The notes: a model not told the origin generated them from the sequence alone. 64,000 nucleotides of DNA from Gammaproteobacteria bacterium (GCA_026705345.1 JAPPAV010000035.1:104386-168385), one strand, 5' to 3'; counted from the stretch's first letter, positions 41,522-50,879 are shown. Translations and numbers: made by a program.

Positions 41522-42694
41522 TCACGCGCTGCCGCGAATCTCCCTGGCCAATTCGCTGAGCCCGATCCCTTCGATCGTCGCGGAAACCGGATAGCGGTCG
41601 TCCCCTGCATGTACGACGAATCGACGTGCGGGCCGGATGTCCTCGCATGCTACGTGGAACCCGCGTCCGGGCTTGGCGGAGAGCGAGCGCTTGATCTCGA
41701 TGGCCCATAGCTCGCGGCTGGGGTACTCGATGACGAGGTCGATCTCGGCACCAGCCTGCGTTCTGTAGAAGGAGGCGAACGCCGGCCACGGCAAAGCCGA
41801 GACGAGTGTCTCGATCGCGGATCCTTCCCAGCTTCTTCCGACGACCGGATGTCCGGCAAGGGCGGTCAGGGACGGAATACCCAGCAGCGCATGCACGATG
41901 CCGCTATCGCGGATGTAGACCTTGGGAGACTTGACGAGACGTTTGCCGACGTTGGCGTGCATGGGCGGCAGCCGGCGAACTAGCAGGAGGTCGACCAGCA
42001 AATCCACGTAGCGCGTGACCGACTGCGGGCTCACCTCCAGCGCGTGAGCGAGCGCCGAAGCGTTGAGAAGCGTGCCCTGCCGGTGCGCCAACATCGTCCA
42101 CAATCGCTCGAGCGTTGCCGCAGGAACGCGTGGGCCGAAGGCCGGAACGTCCCGTTCCAGATAGGTCCTGATGAAATCCTTGCGCCACGACAGGCTCGCC
42201 TCGTCGTCAGGGGCCAGGTAGCTCATCGGAAAGCCGCCGCGCAGCCAGAGCCGCTCTCGGTTTGCCAGAGTCGCCTCGACTTCGCCGACGGAGAATGGCC
42301 CGAGGTCGAGGTAGGTGATTCGTCCGGCCAGCGACTCGCCCGATTGACGGAGCAGGTCGATGGATGCGGATCCAAGGATCAGGAACCGCCCGACGCCTTT
42401 GCCCTGCTCGCGCCCGCGATCGATGACGCCCCTCAGGGTCTGAAACAACTCCGGTGCGCGATGAATCTCGTCGAGTATCACCAGACGGTCGGCAACGCTG
42501 TCGAGGAAGAGCACGGGCTCGTCTAGGCGGTTGCGGTCGTCGCGGTCTTCGAGATCGAGGTAGATTGCCCGTCTGTCCTTGCCGATCTGGCGGGCCAGCG
42601 TGGTCTTTCCGGACTGCCGGGGACCGACGATGGCGACCGCCGCTTGACGCTCCAGAGCGTCCAGAACAGCGCCGCGTAGGATTCTTGGGACCAT
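41522..42694 (-). CDS. ATPase with C-terminal DUF4143 (AAA-like)
   Basis: These proteins combine a P-loop ATPase with a C-terminal DUF4143 nuclease-like domain; function is poorly known, often linked to mobile or defence regions. Walker A GPRQSGKTT is at 24-32, and Walker B is in RLVILDEIHRAPELF. The DUF4143 region is seen in VYIRDSGIVHALLGI and FYRTQAGAEIDLVIEY with EIKRS. ATG at 42694 is the natural start; an upstream in-frame TTG would make the protein ten residues longer. A 19-base palindrome overlaps the region just upstream. It stands 139 bases upstream of the TrpB2 gene on the same strand. Confidence 0.88.
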   Translation of the reverse strand: MVPRILRGAVLDALERQAAVAIVGPRQSGKTTLARQIGKDRRAIYLDLEDRDDRNRLDEPVLFLDSVADRLVILDEIHRAPELFQTLRGVIDRGREQGKGVGRFLILGSASIDLLRQSGESLAGRITYLDLGPFSVGEVEATLANRERLWLRGGFPMSYLAPDDEASLSWRKDFIRTYLERDVPAFGPRVPAATLERLWTMLAHRQGTLLNASALAHALEVSPQSVTRYVDLLVDLLLVRRLPPMHANVGKRLVKSPKVYIRDSGIVHALLGIPSLTALAGHPVVGRSWEGSAIETLVSALPWPAFASFYRTQAGAEIDLVIEYPSRELWAIEIKRSLSAKPGRGFHVACEDIRPARRFVVHAGDDRYPVSATIEGIGLSELAREIRGSA

Positions 42695-42705
42695 GACATT
42701 GTATT

Positions 42706-42724
42706 TTGTCCACAGCGTGGACAA
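42706..42724. promoter_or_regulatory. 19-base palindrome before the DUF4143 gene
   Basis: TTGTCCAC and GTGGACAA are perfect 8-base arms around AGC. The palindrome lies 12-30 bases upstream of the ATG, next to an A/T-rich patch and a TACAAT, so it overlaps any promoter. A bound repressor here would control the ATPase gene; autoregulation is plausible but unproven. Confidence 0.5.
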
Positions 42725-42752
42725 TTTTCAATAATTATTCATCGATCAAGTT

Positions 42753-42778
42753 GTAGCGGCGATCCTTTGCGGTCGCCG
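42753..42778 (+). repeat. Short palindromic repeat, family B (short form, degenerate)
   Basis: GTAGCGGCGATCC pairs with GGTCGCC around TTTGC, with one change from the family start. It lies between the diverging DUF4143 gene and the convergent end of the SDR gene. Confidence 0.55.
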
Positions 42779-42789
42779 GGGTGGGCGAC

Positions 42790-43629
42790 TCACGCCGGGA
42801 ACAACTGCGCCCCACCGTCGATCCGCAACACCTGTCCGCTGATGTAGGACGAGTCCTCGGTCACGAGGAACTCCACCGTCTTGGCCACTTCCTCCGGCCA
42901 CCCGTAGCGGGTCAACGGCCCTTCGTGGACCTTGCGCTCGTCACGCGTCGGCCTGCTGGCCTCGAAACGCGCGGTGATGATCTCGCCCGGCGCGATGACG
43001 TTCGCGTAGACACCGTGGGGCCGCAGTTGGGCTGCCAGGCAGCGGGTGTACTCGTGCACCGCCGCCTTGGCGGTACCGTAGATGACTTCGGAACGGTGAC
43101 CGCCGAGGCCCGCGATGCTGCCGATCGTGACGATCCAGCCGCTGTTGCGCTCCATCATCTCAGGGCAGACCTCGCGGCAGACCAGGATGCAGGTCATGAG
43201 GTTGCGGTCGAGGACCGTGTGCACATCCTCGATGGACACGTTCACGGCATCGTTGACGACGGGTTTGCCGGCGCGTTCGCCGCTGGTGCCCTGCGAGCCG
43301 ATGTCGCCTCCCGCATTGTTGATCAGGATGTCGATCTGCCCGAAACGTTCGCGGATTCGGGCGACGATTTCCTTGACCACGGTCTCCGAGGTCAGGTCGC
43401 CGGGAACCGCGAGCACGTCGGTGCCGTGGGCTTCGGCGATGGCTGCGGCGACCGCGTCTAAGGATTCCGCCTCGTTGAATGCCCGGGTGGATGTCGGCGT
43501 CGTGCCGTGGACGGCGACCTTGGCGCCGAGGCTTGCCAAGTGGTCGGCAACGACACGGCCAATGCCACGGGATGAACCCGTGACCCAGGCGACTTTGCCG
43601 GTAAGGCGGCCGGCGGTGTGATCACTCAT
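42790..43629 (-). CDS. Short-chain dehydrogenase/reductase (SDR)
   Basis: Classical SDR oxidoreductase using NAD(P). Nucleotide motif TGSSRGIG is at 17-24, NNAG at 104-107, and the catalytic set is Asn143, Ser171, Tyr184 and Lys188 (YGTAK). The C-terminal VLRIDGGAQLFPA is typical. ATG at 43629 has a strong GGAGGGGAACAC ribosome-binding site and gives 279 residues; the longer frame upstream is not coding. It follows the LLM oxidoreductase by 25 bases on the same strand, so they form an operon. Confidence 0.92.
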   Translation of the reverse strand: MSDHTAGRLTGKVAWVTGSSRGIGRVVADHLASLGAKVAVHGTTPTSTRAFNEAESLDAVAAAIAEAHGTDVLAVPGDLTSETVVKEIVARIRERFGQIDILINNAGGDIGSQGTSGERAGKPVVNDAVNVSIEDVHTVLDRNLMTCILVCREVCPEMMERNSGWIVTIGSIAGLGGHRSEVIYGTAKAAVHEYTRCLAAQLRPHGVYANVIAPGEIITARFEASRPTRDERKVHEGPLTRYGWPEEVAKTVEFLVTEDSSYISGQVLRIDGGAQLFPA

Positions 43630-43654
43630 GTGTTCCCCTCCTGCGTGCTGGACG

Positions 43655-44581
43655 TCAGCCGAATGCCGACAGCACCTCCTCCGCCACGAGTTCGTATTGC
43701 TCGACATCGTCGGTCGGAATGCCGCCGATCATGATCTCGTGGGCACCGGCGTCGACGATCTCGCCGATGCGGTCGATGACATAGTTCTTCGGCCCCGCCG
43801 CCGTGCCCTCGCCGAGCCGGCGGTTGGCTATGAACTGCGCGGCGGCGGCTTGGTCGTCGGTGACCATGGTCGGCATCAGCACGGTGTGGCTGATCTCGCC
43901 GGGATCCCGCCCTGCGTCTTCGCAGTGCTTGTTCAAGACGCCGACCTTGTGATGGAAGTACTCTTTGCTCATCGGCCCGCCGGACCAACCGTCAAGGTTC
44001 ATGACATCGCCGTGGCGGGCGAGTGTGCGCAGCGTGCGCCGCTCGCCGGTGCCACCGACCAGGATGGGAATGGGCTTGTCGTAGCTACCCGGGGACAACG
44101 GCGCGTCGTCAAGCGTGTAGTAGTTGCCTTGGTAGGTGACGGGCGACTGGTCGTGGAACAACCGACGAAGCAGTTCGACCGACTCCTCGAAACGGTCCTG
44201 GCGCTCCTTCATCGTCGGGAACGTCCAGCCGTAGGCGACATGTTCGCGGTGGAACCAGGCGGCCCCGATGCCGAGCACGAACCGGCCGTGGGAGATGTGA
44301 TCCACGGTGCCGGCCATTTTGGCGGCGAGACCGGGATTGCGGTAGGTGTTGCCGAGGACGAGGTGGCCGATCTGCAAGGTCTCCGTGAACCCGGCGACGG
44401 CCGCCGCGACCGTGAACCCCTCGTGGGCGGTGAGGTGCTCCTCCTCCTTCCGCCCTGGCGGCGGCAGGTAGTGGTCCGCGAAGTAGATGCTGTCCCACGG
44501 CCCCGCGTCCAGGGTCTCGGCGACCTTGCGGATGCTGTCCCAGGTGTTTCGATAGCACGTGACCTGCGCGCCGAACTTCAT
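43655..44581 (-). CDS. LLM class flavin- or F420-dependent oxidoreductase
   Basis: The luciferase-like monooxygenase barrel uses FMN or F420. The N-terminus FGAQVTCYRNTWDSIRKVAE, the loop GHLVLGNTYRNPGLAAKMA and DHISHGRFVLGIGAAWFHREH are the family blocks, with ILVGGTGERRTLRTLARHGD further on. The blocks resemble the F420-annotated subgroup, but the cofactor is not decided by sequence. The 308 residues are complete. It heads the LLM-SDR operon and is divergent from the SRPBCC gene. Confidence 0.88.
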   Translation of the reverse strand: MKFGAQVTCYRNTWDSIRKVAETLDAGPWDSIYFADHYLPPPGRKEEEHLTAHEGFTVAAAVAGFTETLQIGHLVLGNTYRNPGLAAKMAGTVDHISHGRFVLGIGAAWFHREHVAYGWTFPTMKERQDRFEESVELLRRLFHDQSPVTYQGNYYTLDDAPLSPGSYDKPIPILVGGTGERRTLRTLARHGDVMNLDGWSGGPMSKEYFHHKVGVLNKHCEDAGRDPGEISHTVLMPTMVTDDQAAAAQFIANRRLGEGTAAGPKNYVIDRIGEIVDAGAHEIMIGGIPTDDVEQYELVAEEVLSAFG

Positions 44582-44760
44582 CGGATCCTTCCCCTCGCCT
44601 TCGCCAGCTTGCGCCGGCCAAAAACACGACAGTATAGCGACGGTTCCTCGGCGCGGCGCCTCGCGCGGCGGAAGCGAGCTGGAGAACGTCGACTGTCGCT
44701 AAGGCCGAGAGCCGCTGTGCTACGATCACTTCGCGCGTCCGGCGGAACGCGCCTGATCCG

Positions 44761-44782
44761 CGGGAAGGGCCAAGCCCGTCCG
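44761..44782 (-). repeat. Degenerate copy of palindromic repeat family A
   Basis: CGGGAAGGGCCAAGCCCGTC keeps the GGGC...GCCCGTC core on the minus strand but has several changes and no GTAG end. It lies between divergent genes. Confidence 0.35.
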
Positions 44783-44847
44783 CCACGTCAACGGCGACCT
44801 TCTTGTCGCGGTCGGTTCGCGGATGCCGGCCGCCAGGGAGGTTGACC

Positions 44848-45585
44848 ATGACTTCATTCCACGGCCCCAACACCGACAACCTGCGCAAGCAGGCCAAGGC
44901 CTTGCTGCGAGCTTGGCAGCGAGGCGACTCAGAAGCACGGGATCGGGTAGCCGCGTTCTTCCCCGATGCAACTCGCCTCGGTCTTCAGGCCGCGCAACTC
45001 GTCCTTGCGCGCGAATACGGCTTTCGCAGCTGGTCCGCGCTGACGCGCTTCGTTCCCCGCTTGGGGCACTTCGACGACATCGCCACCTTTCGCGTCGCCC
45101 GGGAGTTCGATGTGACGCCGGAACGCCTTTGGGACACCCTTTCGAAGCCCGAGGAGATCGGCGCTTGGCTGCTGCCGGTCAGCTTCGAGCCAAGAACGGG
45201 CGCCCCCTATGCGTTCCGCTCCCAGCCGGCGATGACCGGTACGGTGGGCGAGTACAGTCCCCAACGAGCGATCCGTTTCGACAGCGCCGACGGCGCGTTC
45301 TGGCGCTTCGCCATCGAGCCCCTCGATGTCGACAACGCCACGTGCCTGCGCCTGATCGTCGAGGACCGGATGACGCGGGCATCCGTGGAAGGATATCCCG
45401 GTGGCGTCGCCAAGGCGTGGAACCCCGGCGTGACGGCCGGCTGGCACGAGATCCTCGATGCGCTCGAACACCATCTCACGGGCCGGCAGCCGCCCGACAT
45501 CGACTATCCGCGCCTGTGCAGGTTCTACGACCGGGTGCTCGCGCAACTCATCGGGCAGGGCTCACCGCGAGTGGACCAGCGTTGA
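44848..45585 (+). CDS. SRPBCC/AHSA1-domain protein with N-terminal helical module
   Basis: The N-terminal 65 residues (DNLRKQAKALLRAWQRGDSE, AQLVLAREYGFRSWSALTRF) match a module usually found at the start of ankyrin-type proteins. The rest is an AHSA1-like START fold (AREFDVTPERLWDTLSKPEE, PYAFRSQPAMTGTVGEYS, TAGWHEILDALEHHL). AHSA1 domains bind hydrophobic ligands or act as Hsp90 co-factors in eukaryotes; bacterial roles are unclear. ATG at 44848 has GGGAGGTTGACC upstream and gives 245 residues. Confidence 0.82.
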   Translation: MTSFHGPNTDNLRKQAKALLRAWQRGDSEARDRVAAFFPDATRLGLQAAQLVLAREYGFRSWSALTRFVPRLGHFDDIATFRVAREFDVTPERLWDTLSKPEEIGAWLLPVSFEPRTGAPYAFRSQPAMTGTVGEYSPQRAIRFDSADGAFWRFAIEPLDVDNATCLRLIVEDRMTRASVEGYPGGVAKAWNPGVTAGWHEILDALEHHLTGRQPPDIDYPRLCRFYDRVLAQLIGQGSPRVDQR

Positions 45586-45732
45586 CCTTGACGGTGGTTC
45601 ATAGCAAACGACCGCCTTTCTTATTGTTAAACTCTTGTTGTATTAAATAAAAGTGTAGTTCACAATACCTCAACATGAGTTTTGCTTTATTAAAGACGCC
45701 GGTCCCACGAGCGACCATCTGATCACCCGTTG
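45586..45732. other. AT-rich gap, left edge of the remnant-bearing island
   Basis: About 150 bases with a sharp rise in A/T (for example TTGTTGTATTAAATAAAAG). I see no gene and no convincing promoter pair. It marks the change from the GC-rich block to the left into the segment that contains several remnants. Confidence 0.6.
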
Positions 45733-46014
45733 ATGGGCCTCCCGCGGGAGGATCTAGACCTGATCACGGAACTGGTTCTTCAGTCTGGATCTCTCAAGGG
45801 ATTGGGCGAGAGCTACGGCGTCAGCTACCCGACAATCCGCGGTCGCGTGGACAGATTGATCGAGCGGTTGCGTCAGCTAATCGCGGGAACGCCGCAGGAC
45901 CCGCTGGTTGAGTTGCTGGCGGATCTGGTGGAACGGGGCGAGTTGACGATCTCTGGTGCGCGGGCATTGCGCGATCTCGCACGTGCCGAGCGGGAGCGAA
46001 CTAGGGAGAACTAG
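45733..46014 (+). CDS. DUF2089-type helix-turn-helix protein
   Basis: A 93-residue protein in which DLDLITELVLQSGSLKGLGE and YGVSYPTIRGRVDRLIERL form the DUF2089 helix-turn-helix. The zinc-ribbon-like N-terminus found in many members is absent. A role as a small DNA-binding regulator is likely. ATG at 45733 is used; a TTG immediately before it adds one residue. Target unknown. Confidence 0.8.
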   Translation: MGLPREDLDLITELVLQSGSLKGLGESYGVSYPTIRGRVDRLIERLRQLIAGTPQDPLVELLADLVERGELTISGARALRDLARAERERTREN

Positions 46015-46060
46015 GCGTGGAGACTTGGTGGCCGGTGGAACAAACAGGCCTATGGTTCGG

Positions 46061-46325
46061 GCTCGCAGGGAGATGTCGCCATCGATGATGGACTTATTAC
46101 TTCTGTTTGAGAAGTCACCGACAAGGCCGAACCTCTCCTATCTGTTCATCAGTCACGATCTGAAAGTCGTGCGCGCTTGACTCACGAACTGATCGTGATG
46201 AAAGACGGGGTGATAGTAGAACAGGAGGGGGGCCGCTGACATTATTCGATGCACCGCAGCAGGACTATACGTGCGCCTTGCTTGCGGCAGCTTTTGATCT
46301 GGAAGTGATTGCCGATGCGTCCTGA
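46061..46325 (+). pseudogene. Remnant of a YejF-type peptide/microcin C ABC ATPase (3' end only)
   Basis: Three stretches in different frames match the end of YejF: LSYLFISHDLKVVRA, then LTHELIVMKDGVIVEQ after a one-base loss near 46177, then LFDAPQQDYTCALLAAAFDLE after another shift near the G-run at 46227-46233. Walker A and signature motifs are absent. The last piece ends 11 bases inside the following yejA start, the normal coupling for an operon. So this is the decayed tail of an ATPase gene that once preceded yejA. Confidence 0.8.
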
Positions 46326-48325
46326 TCTTCTCCTGTGCGTGAACCTGTTGATCGCTGCGCTGACAACGTATGCAGATGATCCGCCAAAACATCAACCCGG
46401 CGCAGCGACCTACGCGTTCATTGACCGACCTGCTGACGAGCTGCAGTGGCAGCACGGCATGTCGTTTTTCGGTGACTTCAAGTACCCCCCAGGATTTACC
46501 CACTTCGACTACGTTAATCCTGACGCCCCCAAGGGCGGCAAACTGATCCGCGGTTACACCGTCAGCTGGAACAGCTTTACGCCACACATCATCAAAGGCC
46601 TGAGTGCCCCAGTCAACATTCTCGGTGAAATGAGCCTTTACGACTCGCTGATGTGGCCATCCGGGGACGAGGTCGGGGTTTACTATGGCAACCTTGCAGA
46701 GAGCATTGCCATATCTGACGATTCAACTGAGGTGCGCATTCGGCTGCGGCCGGAAGCACGCTGGCATGATGGCGTTCCGGTGACTGGACGGGATATCAAG
46801 TTTTCGTTTGAGCATCTTAAGGCCAACGGTGGCGCCGGTGTTCGTGCGGCCTTTCACGTGCTGGAAGCAGTGATCATCCTCGGGGAAAGGGAAATACTCG
46901 TTCGTTTTCGCCATCCGGTCAACCTCAACAGTATGGCGACGCTGCTGGGCAAGCCCGCCATGTTGCCGGAGCACTACTGGCGGGAGCGCGATATCATTGA
47001 GACTACGTTGGAGCCACCGCTGGGCAGCGGGCCTTACCGTATCCGTGACTTCAAGGCTGGCAAATACGTTGAACTCGTTCGGGTCCCGGATTACTGGGGC
47101 CAAGACCTGGGTATTCACCGCGGCCGCCATAACCTGGACGTCCTGCGTTTTGAGACCTATCGCGACGACACCGTAACAACGCGAGGCCCTGAAAAAGGGG
47201 TTGCTTGATATCTTCACTGAAAGCAATACCGCGCAGTGGGTAAGCGGCTACGATCAGGACAAAATAGAGCGCGGTGTGCTACGCCAGTACAAACAACACT
47301 GGCTACAATACGTCGGCGCAATCCGCGCGTTGGGGTTCAATCAGGAAAAGGAGCGTTTCACCGATGTTCGGGTTCGTGAAGCATTGACCCTAGCCTTTGA
47401 TCTCAAGTGGATGAACGATGTACTGTTTTACGGCGTATATGAAATGCCGGGAAGCTACTTCCATGGCACGTATCTGGCGGCCACGGGCTTGCCTTCCGCG
47501 GCTGAAATTGGTTTGCTGGAACCGTATCGGCAACAACTGCCTGAGCGGGTATTTACCACGACGCCTTTTGCTGCCAGTAATCACGCTGCACTTAAAGGAC
47601 GCGACGCCCTCATCGAGGCCCGACGGTTACTGGTGCGGTCCGGTTGGAACATCAGCGATGGTGCCTTGCGCAATGCCGCCGGCGCACCGTTCAAGGTCAA
47701 GTTCCTGGTATCTGATGCAGAGGCACAAGCTATGTTGTTGCCCTATCAGAAGCGGTTGCGCCGACTGGGTATCAGCAGCGAGATTCGCTTGCTGGAAGTA
47801 GCTCAGTATGTCAACCTGTTACGCAAGGGTGACTATGACGCCGTATTCGGCAGTCTTGCCTTTTCCCTTCCGCCGGCAGCAGAAGTGCGCGCCTATCTGC
47901 ACTCAAGCAGTCAAGGCATCTATAACTTTGCGCGTCTCGAGTCGCCAGTTGTGGATGCCCTTTCAGACCGCGTGATGAACGCAGGTAGTCGCGAGTCGCT
48001 GACCGCAGCAACCCGAGCGCTGGACCGTGTTCTGTTCTGGCAGTTCTATTTTGTGCCGGCGCGGGTGGTCGAACCGGCACGGAGGATGATGTGGAACAAA
48101 TTCGGACAGCCGTCCACGGTGGCGCCCTATGTATCCGGATTCCCGGCCACTTGGTGGTGGGATGAAGAGAAAGCGCAGCGGGTTGAGCAGGTTCTGCGGC
48201 GCTCGACCAGCAGTCTGTCGGATTTAGATGATCGTAGCGAGCAAGGTGGGAAGTCCTCGTCTAACCGCAGCGACACTACAGGTCTTGATTTCTATGCTGG
48301 CGAAGATAGTCTCGAAACCCGATAG
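46315..48325 (+). pseudogene. YejA-type extracellular solute-binding protein gene with one frameshift
   Basis: The first frame (289 codons) carries a signal-peptide-like N-terminus (LLLCVNLLIAALTTYA) and the family-5 blocks FDYVNPDAPKGGKLIRGYTV and WHDGVPVTGRDIKFSFEHL. It stops at 47208, but the match continues from about 47183 in the next frame (EALKKGLLDIFTESNTAQWV, VREALTLAFDLKWMNDVLFY). One extra base in the ACG-C-GAGGCC context near 47182 restores a full-length protein. The family binds peptides such as microcin C for import. With an adjacent decayed yejF and no permease genes, the system is very probably dead. A sequencing error would be the alternative. Confidence 0.8.
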
Positions 48326-48503
48326 CTGGACATCGTTTTATAGAACGCCGCTAAAGCGTAATATCCCGCTGCCAGTACTCATCGCCTTTCCCTGGTGATT
48401 TCATCTCGGAGCAGTAGCGGAATTACCTCTGCGATTGACTTCGTGCATCGAGTCTGGGAGAGTCGACGGCATCTTCAGCCCCAGAGACTCCCAGGAGACC
48501 CCG

Positions 48504-49829
48504 ATGACGTCCAATACGGGATCCGCCCTGGATCGCCGTTCCTTCCTCCAGTATCTCGCCATGCTCGGAGTCGGCAGCCGGGCGCTGCTCAGCCCCGGGG
48601 CTCTGCACGCGGCTTCTGGAGACTTGTTGAGTTCCGTTCCCGAGATCAAGGGCGCGTGGGATTCAAAATTCGACTTGGTGATCGAAACGTTCACCAAGAA
48701 CTTCACCGACCACGGTTACCACGGTGACGTCGGGGCATCCTTCGCGGCGTTCATCGAGGGAGAGCCGGTGATCGACGTGTGGGCTGGACACAAGGATCTC
48801 GGTCGTTCGGTGCCGTGGGAGCGGGACACGATCGTCAACGTCTACTCGAGCACCAAGACCATGACCTTCCTGGTCATCCTGGTGCTTTACTATCGGGGCG
48901 AACTCATGGTCGACGCCCCGGTCGCCAAGTACTGGCCCGAGTTCGCTGCCAACGGAAAAGAAGGCATCACCGTCGCCCACGTCATGAGCCACACAGCGGG
49001 CCTACCTGGATTCGATCATCCCGTTGCCCCCGAGGTGCTCCTCGATTGGAACGCCGTAACCACCCTGCTCGCTGCTCAGAAACCATGGTGGGAAGACAGA
49101 ACCCAGAGTGGCTATCACCCGTTGACCCAAGGTTACCTTCTAGGAGAAGTGGTTCGGAGAGTCACGGGCAAGTCGATCGGCACCTTCTTCCGTGAGGAGG
49201 TGGCCGGTCCGGTCGGAGCCGATTTCCACATCGGCACACCGCCTGAAGCCCAGGCTCGGACCTCCGACCTCTATTCCGACAAAGATCTCTATTCCGACAA
49301 AGACGTCATCGTATCGGCGACACCAACGGCCGATGCGCCGCAACTACCACACGAGATTTTCCAAAAGAGGGTGTTCGACAGTCATCGCTGGCCGAAGGAT
49401 TTCGTCAACACGGTCGGGTGGCGAGAAGCGGAGATTCCGGCCGCTAACGGGCACGGTAACGCCCGTTCCATAGCGAAGATCCAATCGGTAGTCGCCTGCG
49501 GCGGTGAAGCCCATGGAGTGCGGCTCCTCGATGATAAGACAGTGAAGGAGGCCTTCAGCGAAAGGGTCGCTGGCGTGGATCTATTGTACGGGAGGAACAT
49601 GCGATTCGGTTTGGGGTACGGTCTCCCCAGCGACGCGGCGCCCCTATCGCCTAGCGAGAGCGTCGGTATGTGGGGTGGCGCGGGAGGTTCGCTGGTCATC
49701 GTCGACCGCAGCCAGAAGCTGGCGTTCAGCCGCGTGATGAACCAGATGCGGCCTGAACCCGACATGATTCCCTTTCACATGGCCGCTGCCATGTACACAA
49801 GCCTCGGGCTCTCCCAGGCTAAGTTGTAG
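48504..49829 (+). CDS. Tat-exported beta-lactamase-fold serine hydrolase (esterase)
   Basis: The N-terminus DRRSFLQYLAMLGVGSRALL, followed by SPGALHA, is a twin-arginine signal, so export to the periplasm is predicted. The mature part has STK-type nucleophile motif YSSTKTM, the tyrosine segment SGYHPLTQGYLLGEVVRR and the terminal MWGGAGGS in place of KTG. It is a clear paralogue of the cytoplasmic enzyme at 34 kb. ATG at 48504 has AGGAGACCCCG before it and gives 441 residues. A six-residue tandem duplication LYSDKD-LYSDKD lies at about 256-267. Confidence 0.86.
   Translation: MTSNTGSALDRRSFLQYLAMLGVGSRALLSPGALHAASGDLLSSVPEIKGAWDSKFDLVIETFTKNFTDHGYHGDVGASFAAFIEGEPVIDVWAGHKDLGRSVPWERDTIVNVYSSTKTMTFLVILVLYYRGELMVDAPVAKYWPEFAANGKEGITVAHVMSHTAGLPGFDHPVAPEVLLDWNAVTTLLAAQKPWWEDRTQSGYHPLTQGYLLGEVVRRVTGKSIGTFFREEVAGPVGADFHIGTPPEAQARTSDLYSDKDLYSDKDVIVSATPTADAPQLPHEIFQKRVFDSHRWPKDFVNTVGWREAEIPAANGHGNARSIAKIQSVVACGGEAHGVRLLDDKTVKEAFSERVAGVDLLYGRNMRFGLGYGLPSDAAPLSPSESVGMWGGAGGSLVIVDRSQKLAFSRVMNQMRPEPDMIPFHMAAAMYTSLGLSQAKL
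49269..49304 (+). repeat. In-frame 18-base tandem duplication in the esterase gene
   Basis: CTCTATTCCGACAAAGAT is repeated at once as the same sequence with T to C at the last base. It adds LYSDKD to a surface-loop-like region and keeps the frame. Confidence 0.9.
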
Positions 49830-49847
49830 TGCTGGCGCGCGTAGCTG

Positions 49848-49946
49848 ATGCCTGTTACCACGGCCGTGCAGACCCTGGAAAATGGCTCGCTAAACGACTC
49901 GAAATACATCGCCGGTGAGGCCTTCACCATCGCCTCACTTGAAGTC
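49848..49946 (+). pseudogene. Glutathione S-transferase C-terminal fragment
   Basis: The translated stretch PVTTAVQTLENGSLNDSKYI-AGEAFTIAS resembles the well-conserved helix/loop of the GST C-terminal domain (LE..L....YIAGD.FTIAD). Similarity begins abruptly and ends at the antisense of the PhyH gene. It is short, so I treat it as a probable scrap, not a gene. Confidence 0.45.
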
Positions 49947-50879
49947 ACCCGGCGTCGGAATTACGACGTTGTGAATTCCGGCCTCCTCGTAGGCCTCATG
50001 CAATACGCGGTTGGCGCTGGAAAAGTCCGGACCGTTGCTGTTCTGAAAGCCCCAGGGATGGCCTAACCCGAGCAGTACTGCCAGACGCTTTGGGTTGTCC
50101 GCCAGAATCTCTGGCGTCACGGTATGGCGATAGTCCTCTTGGACCTGCAGATAACTGCGGTTGAAATAGTAGGTCACCACCAGGCGCAGACCATCGTTCT
50201 TGCGCGGAAAGGCGCCATGCCACAGGTTGCCGTGCCAAACCAGCAGAGAACCCGCCGGGGCTTCGACCGGGATGGCGTCGGCTACGCCTTCACCGGGCTT
50301 CGGATGACGTGAGTGCTGATGGCTGCCCGGAACAAAGGCGATGGCGCCATTGTCTTCGGTGTAGTCAGTCAACACCCAGGCACTGTTAGCGGTATGCGTC
50401 TCGTGTCCGATAGCGATCGGATGCTTGACAGTGGTGTCTGCATGCAGACCCAGCGTCTCGCCATAGCCGGTCTCGTCGCGCCATTTGACGAACGCAGTCA
50501 CGCTCGACAAGACACAGTCCATTCCCAGCATGTATGTTTGCAGGGCCAACAGGTACGGGTTGGTCGCTGCTTGCTGAAAGACCTTGTCTTCAAGTAACAG
50601 GTAGTAAAGGATGTACTGGTGATTGAAGTGGGGCTGGGTATTGACCTGCCCGTGTTCACCACTTTCAACATCATGCTTGACGCCCGTACGGTGCTCGGCA
50701 ACCTCGAGCAGACGTCCACGCATGCGGTCGGTAAATTCGACCGGAGCAGCCTTGCCCGGCGGCAGGATGGTAAAGCCGAAGGCATCGAGTTCGGCGACAT
50801 TCTGTTCCAACCCGAGCTCGCGGATTCTCTTGTAGACCGGACCCACGACCGGTGTCGCGCGCCAATCACCTATTTCCAT
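49935..50879 (-). CDS. Phytanoyl-CoA dioxygenase (PhyH) family Fe(II)/2-oxoglutarate oxygenase
   Basis: PhyH-type enzymes hydroxylate varied small molecules with Fe(II) and 2-oxoglutarate. The iron facial triad is visible as His146 and Asp148 (GLHADTTV) and a distal histidine in LWHGAF (about 221), with the 2-oxoglutarate arginine in GLRLVV (232). FVPGSHQHSRHP is the family's conserved loop. The 314 residues are complete. It follows the TonB receptor by 77 bases on the same strand and so belongs to the sigma-FecR-receptor operon. The substrate may be what the receptor imports. Confidence 0.88.
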   Translation of the reverse strand: MEIGDWRATPVVGPVYKRIRELGLEQNVAELDAFGFTILPPGKAAPVEFTDRMRGRLLEVAEHRTGVKHDVESGEHGQVNTQPHFNHQYILYYLLLEDKVFQQAATNPYLLALQTYMLGMDCVLSSVTAFVKWRDETGYGETLGLHADTTVKHPIAIGHETHTANSAWVLTDYTEDNGAIAFVPGSHQHSRHPKPGEGVADAIPVEAPAGSLLVWHGNLWHGAFPRKNDGLRLVVTYYFNRSYLQVQEDYRHTVTPEILADNPKRLAVLLGLGHPWGFQNSNGPDFSSANRVLHEAYEEAGIHNVVIPTPGDFK

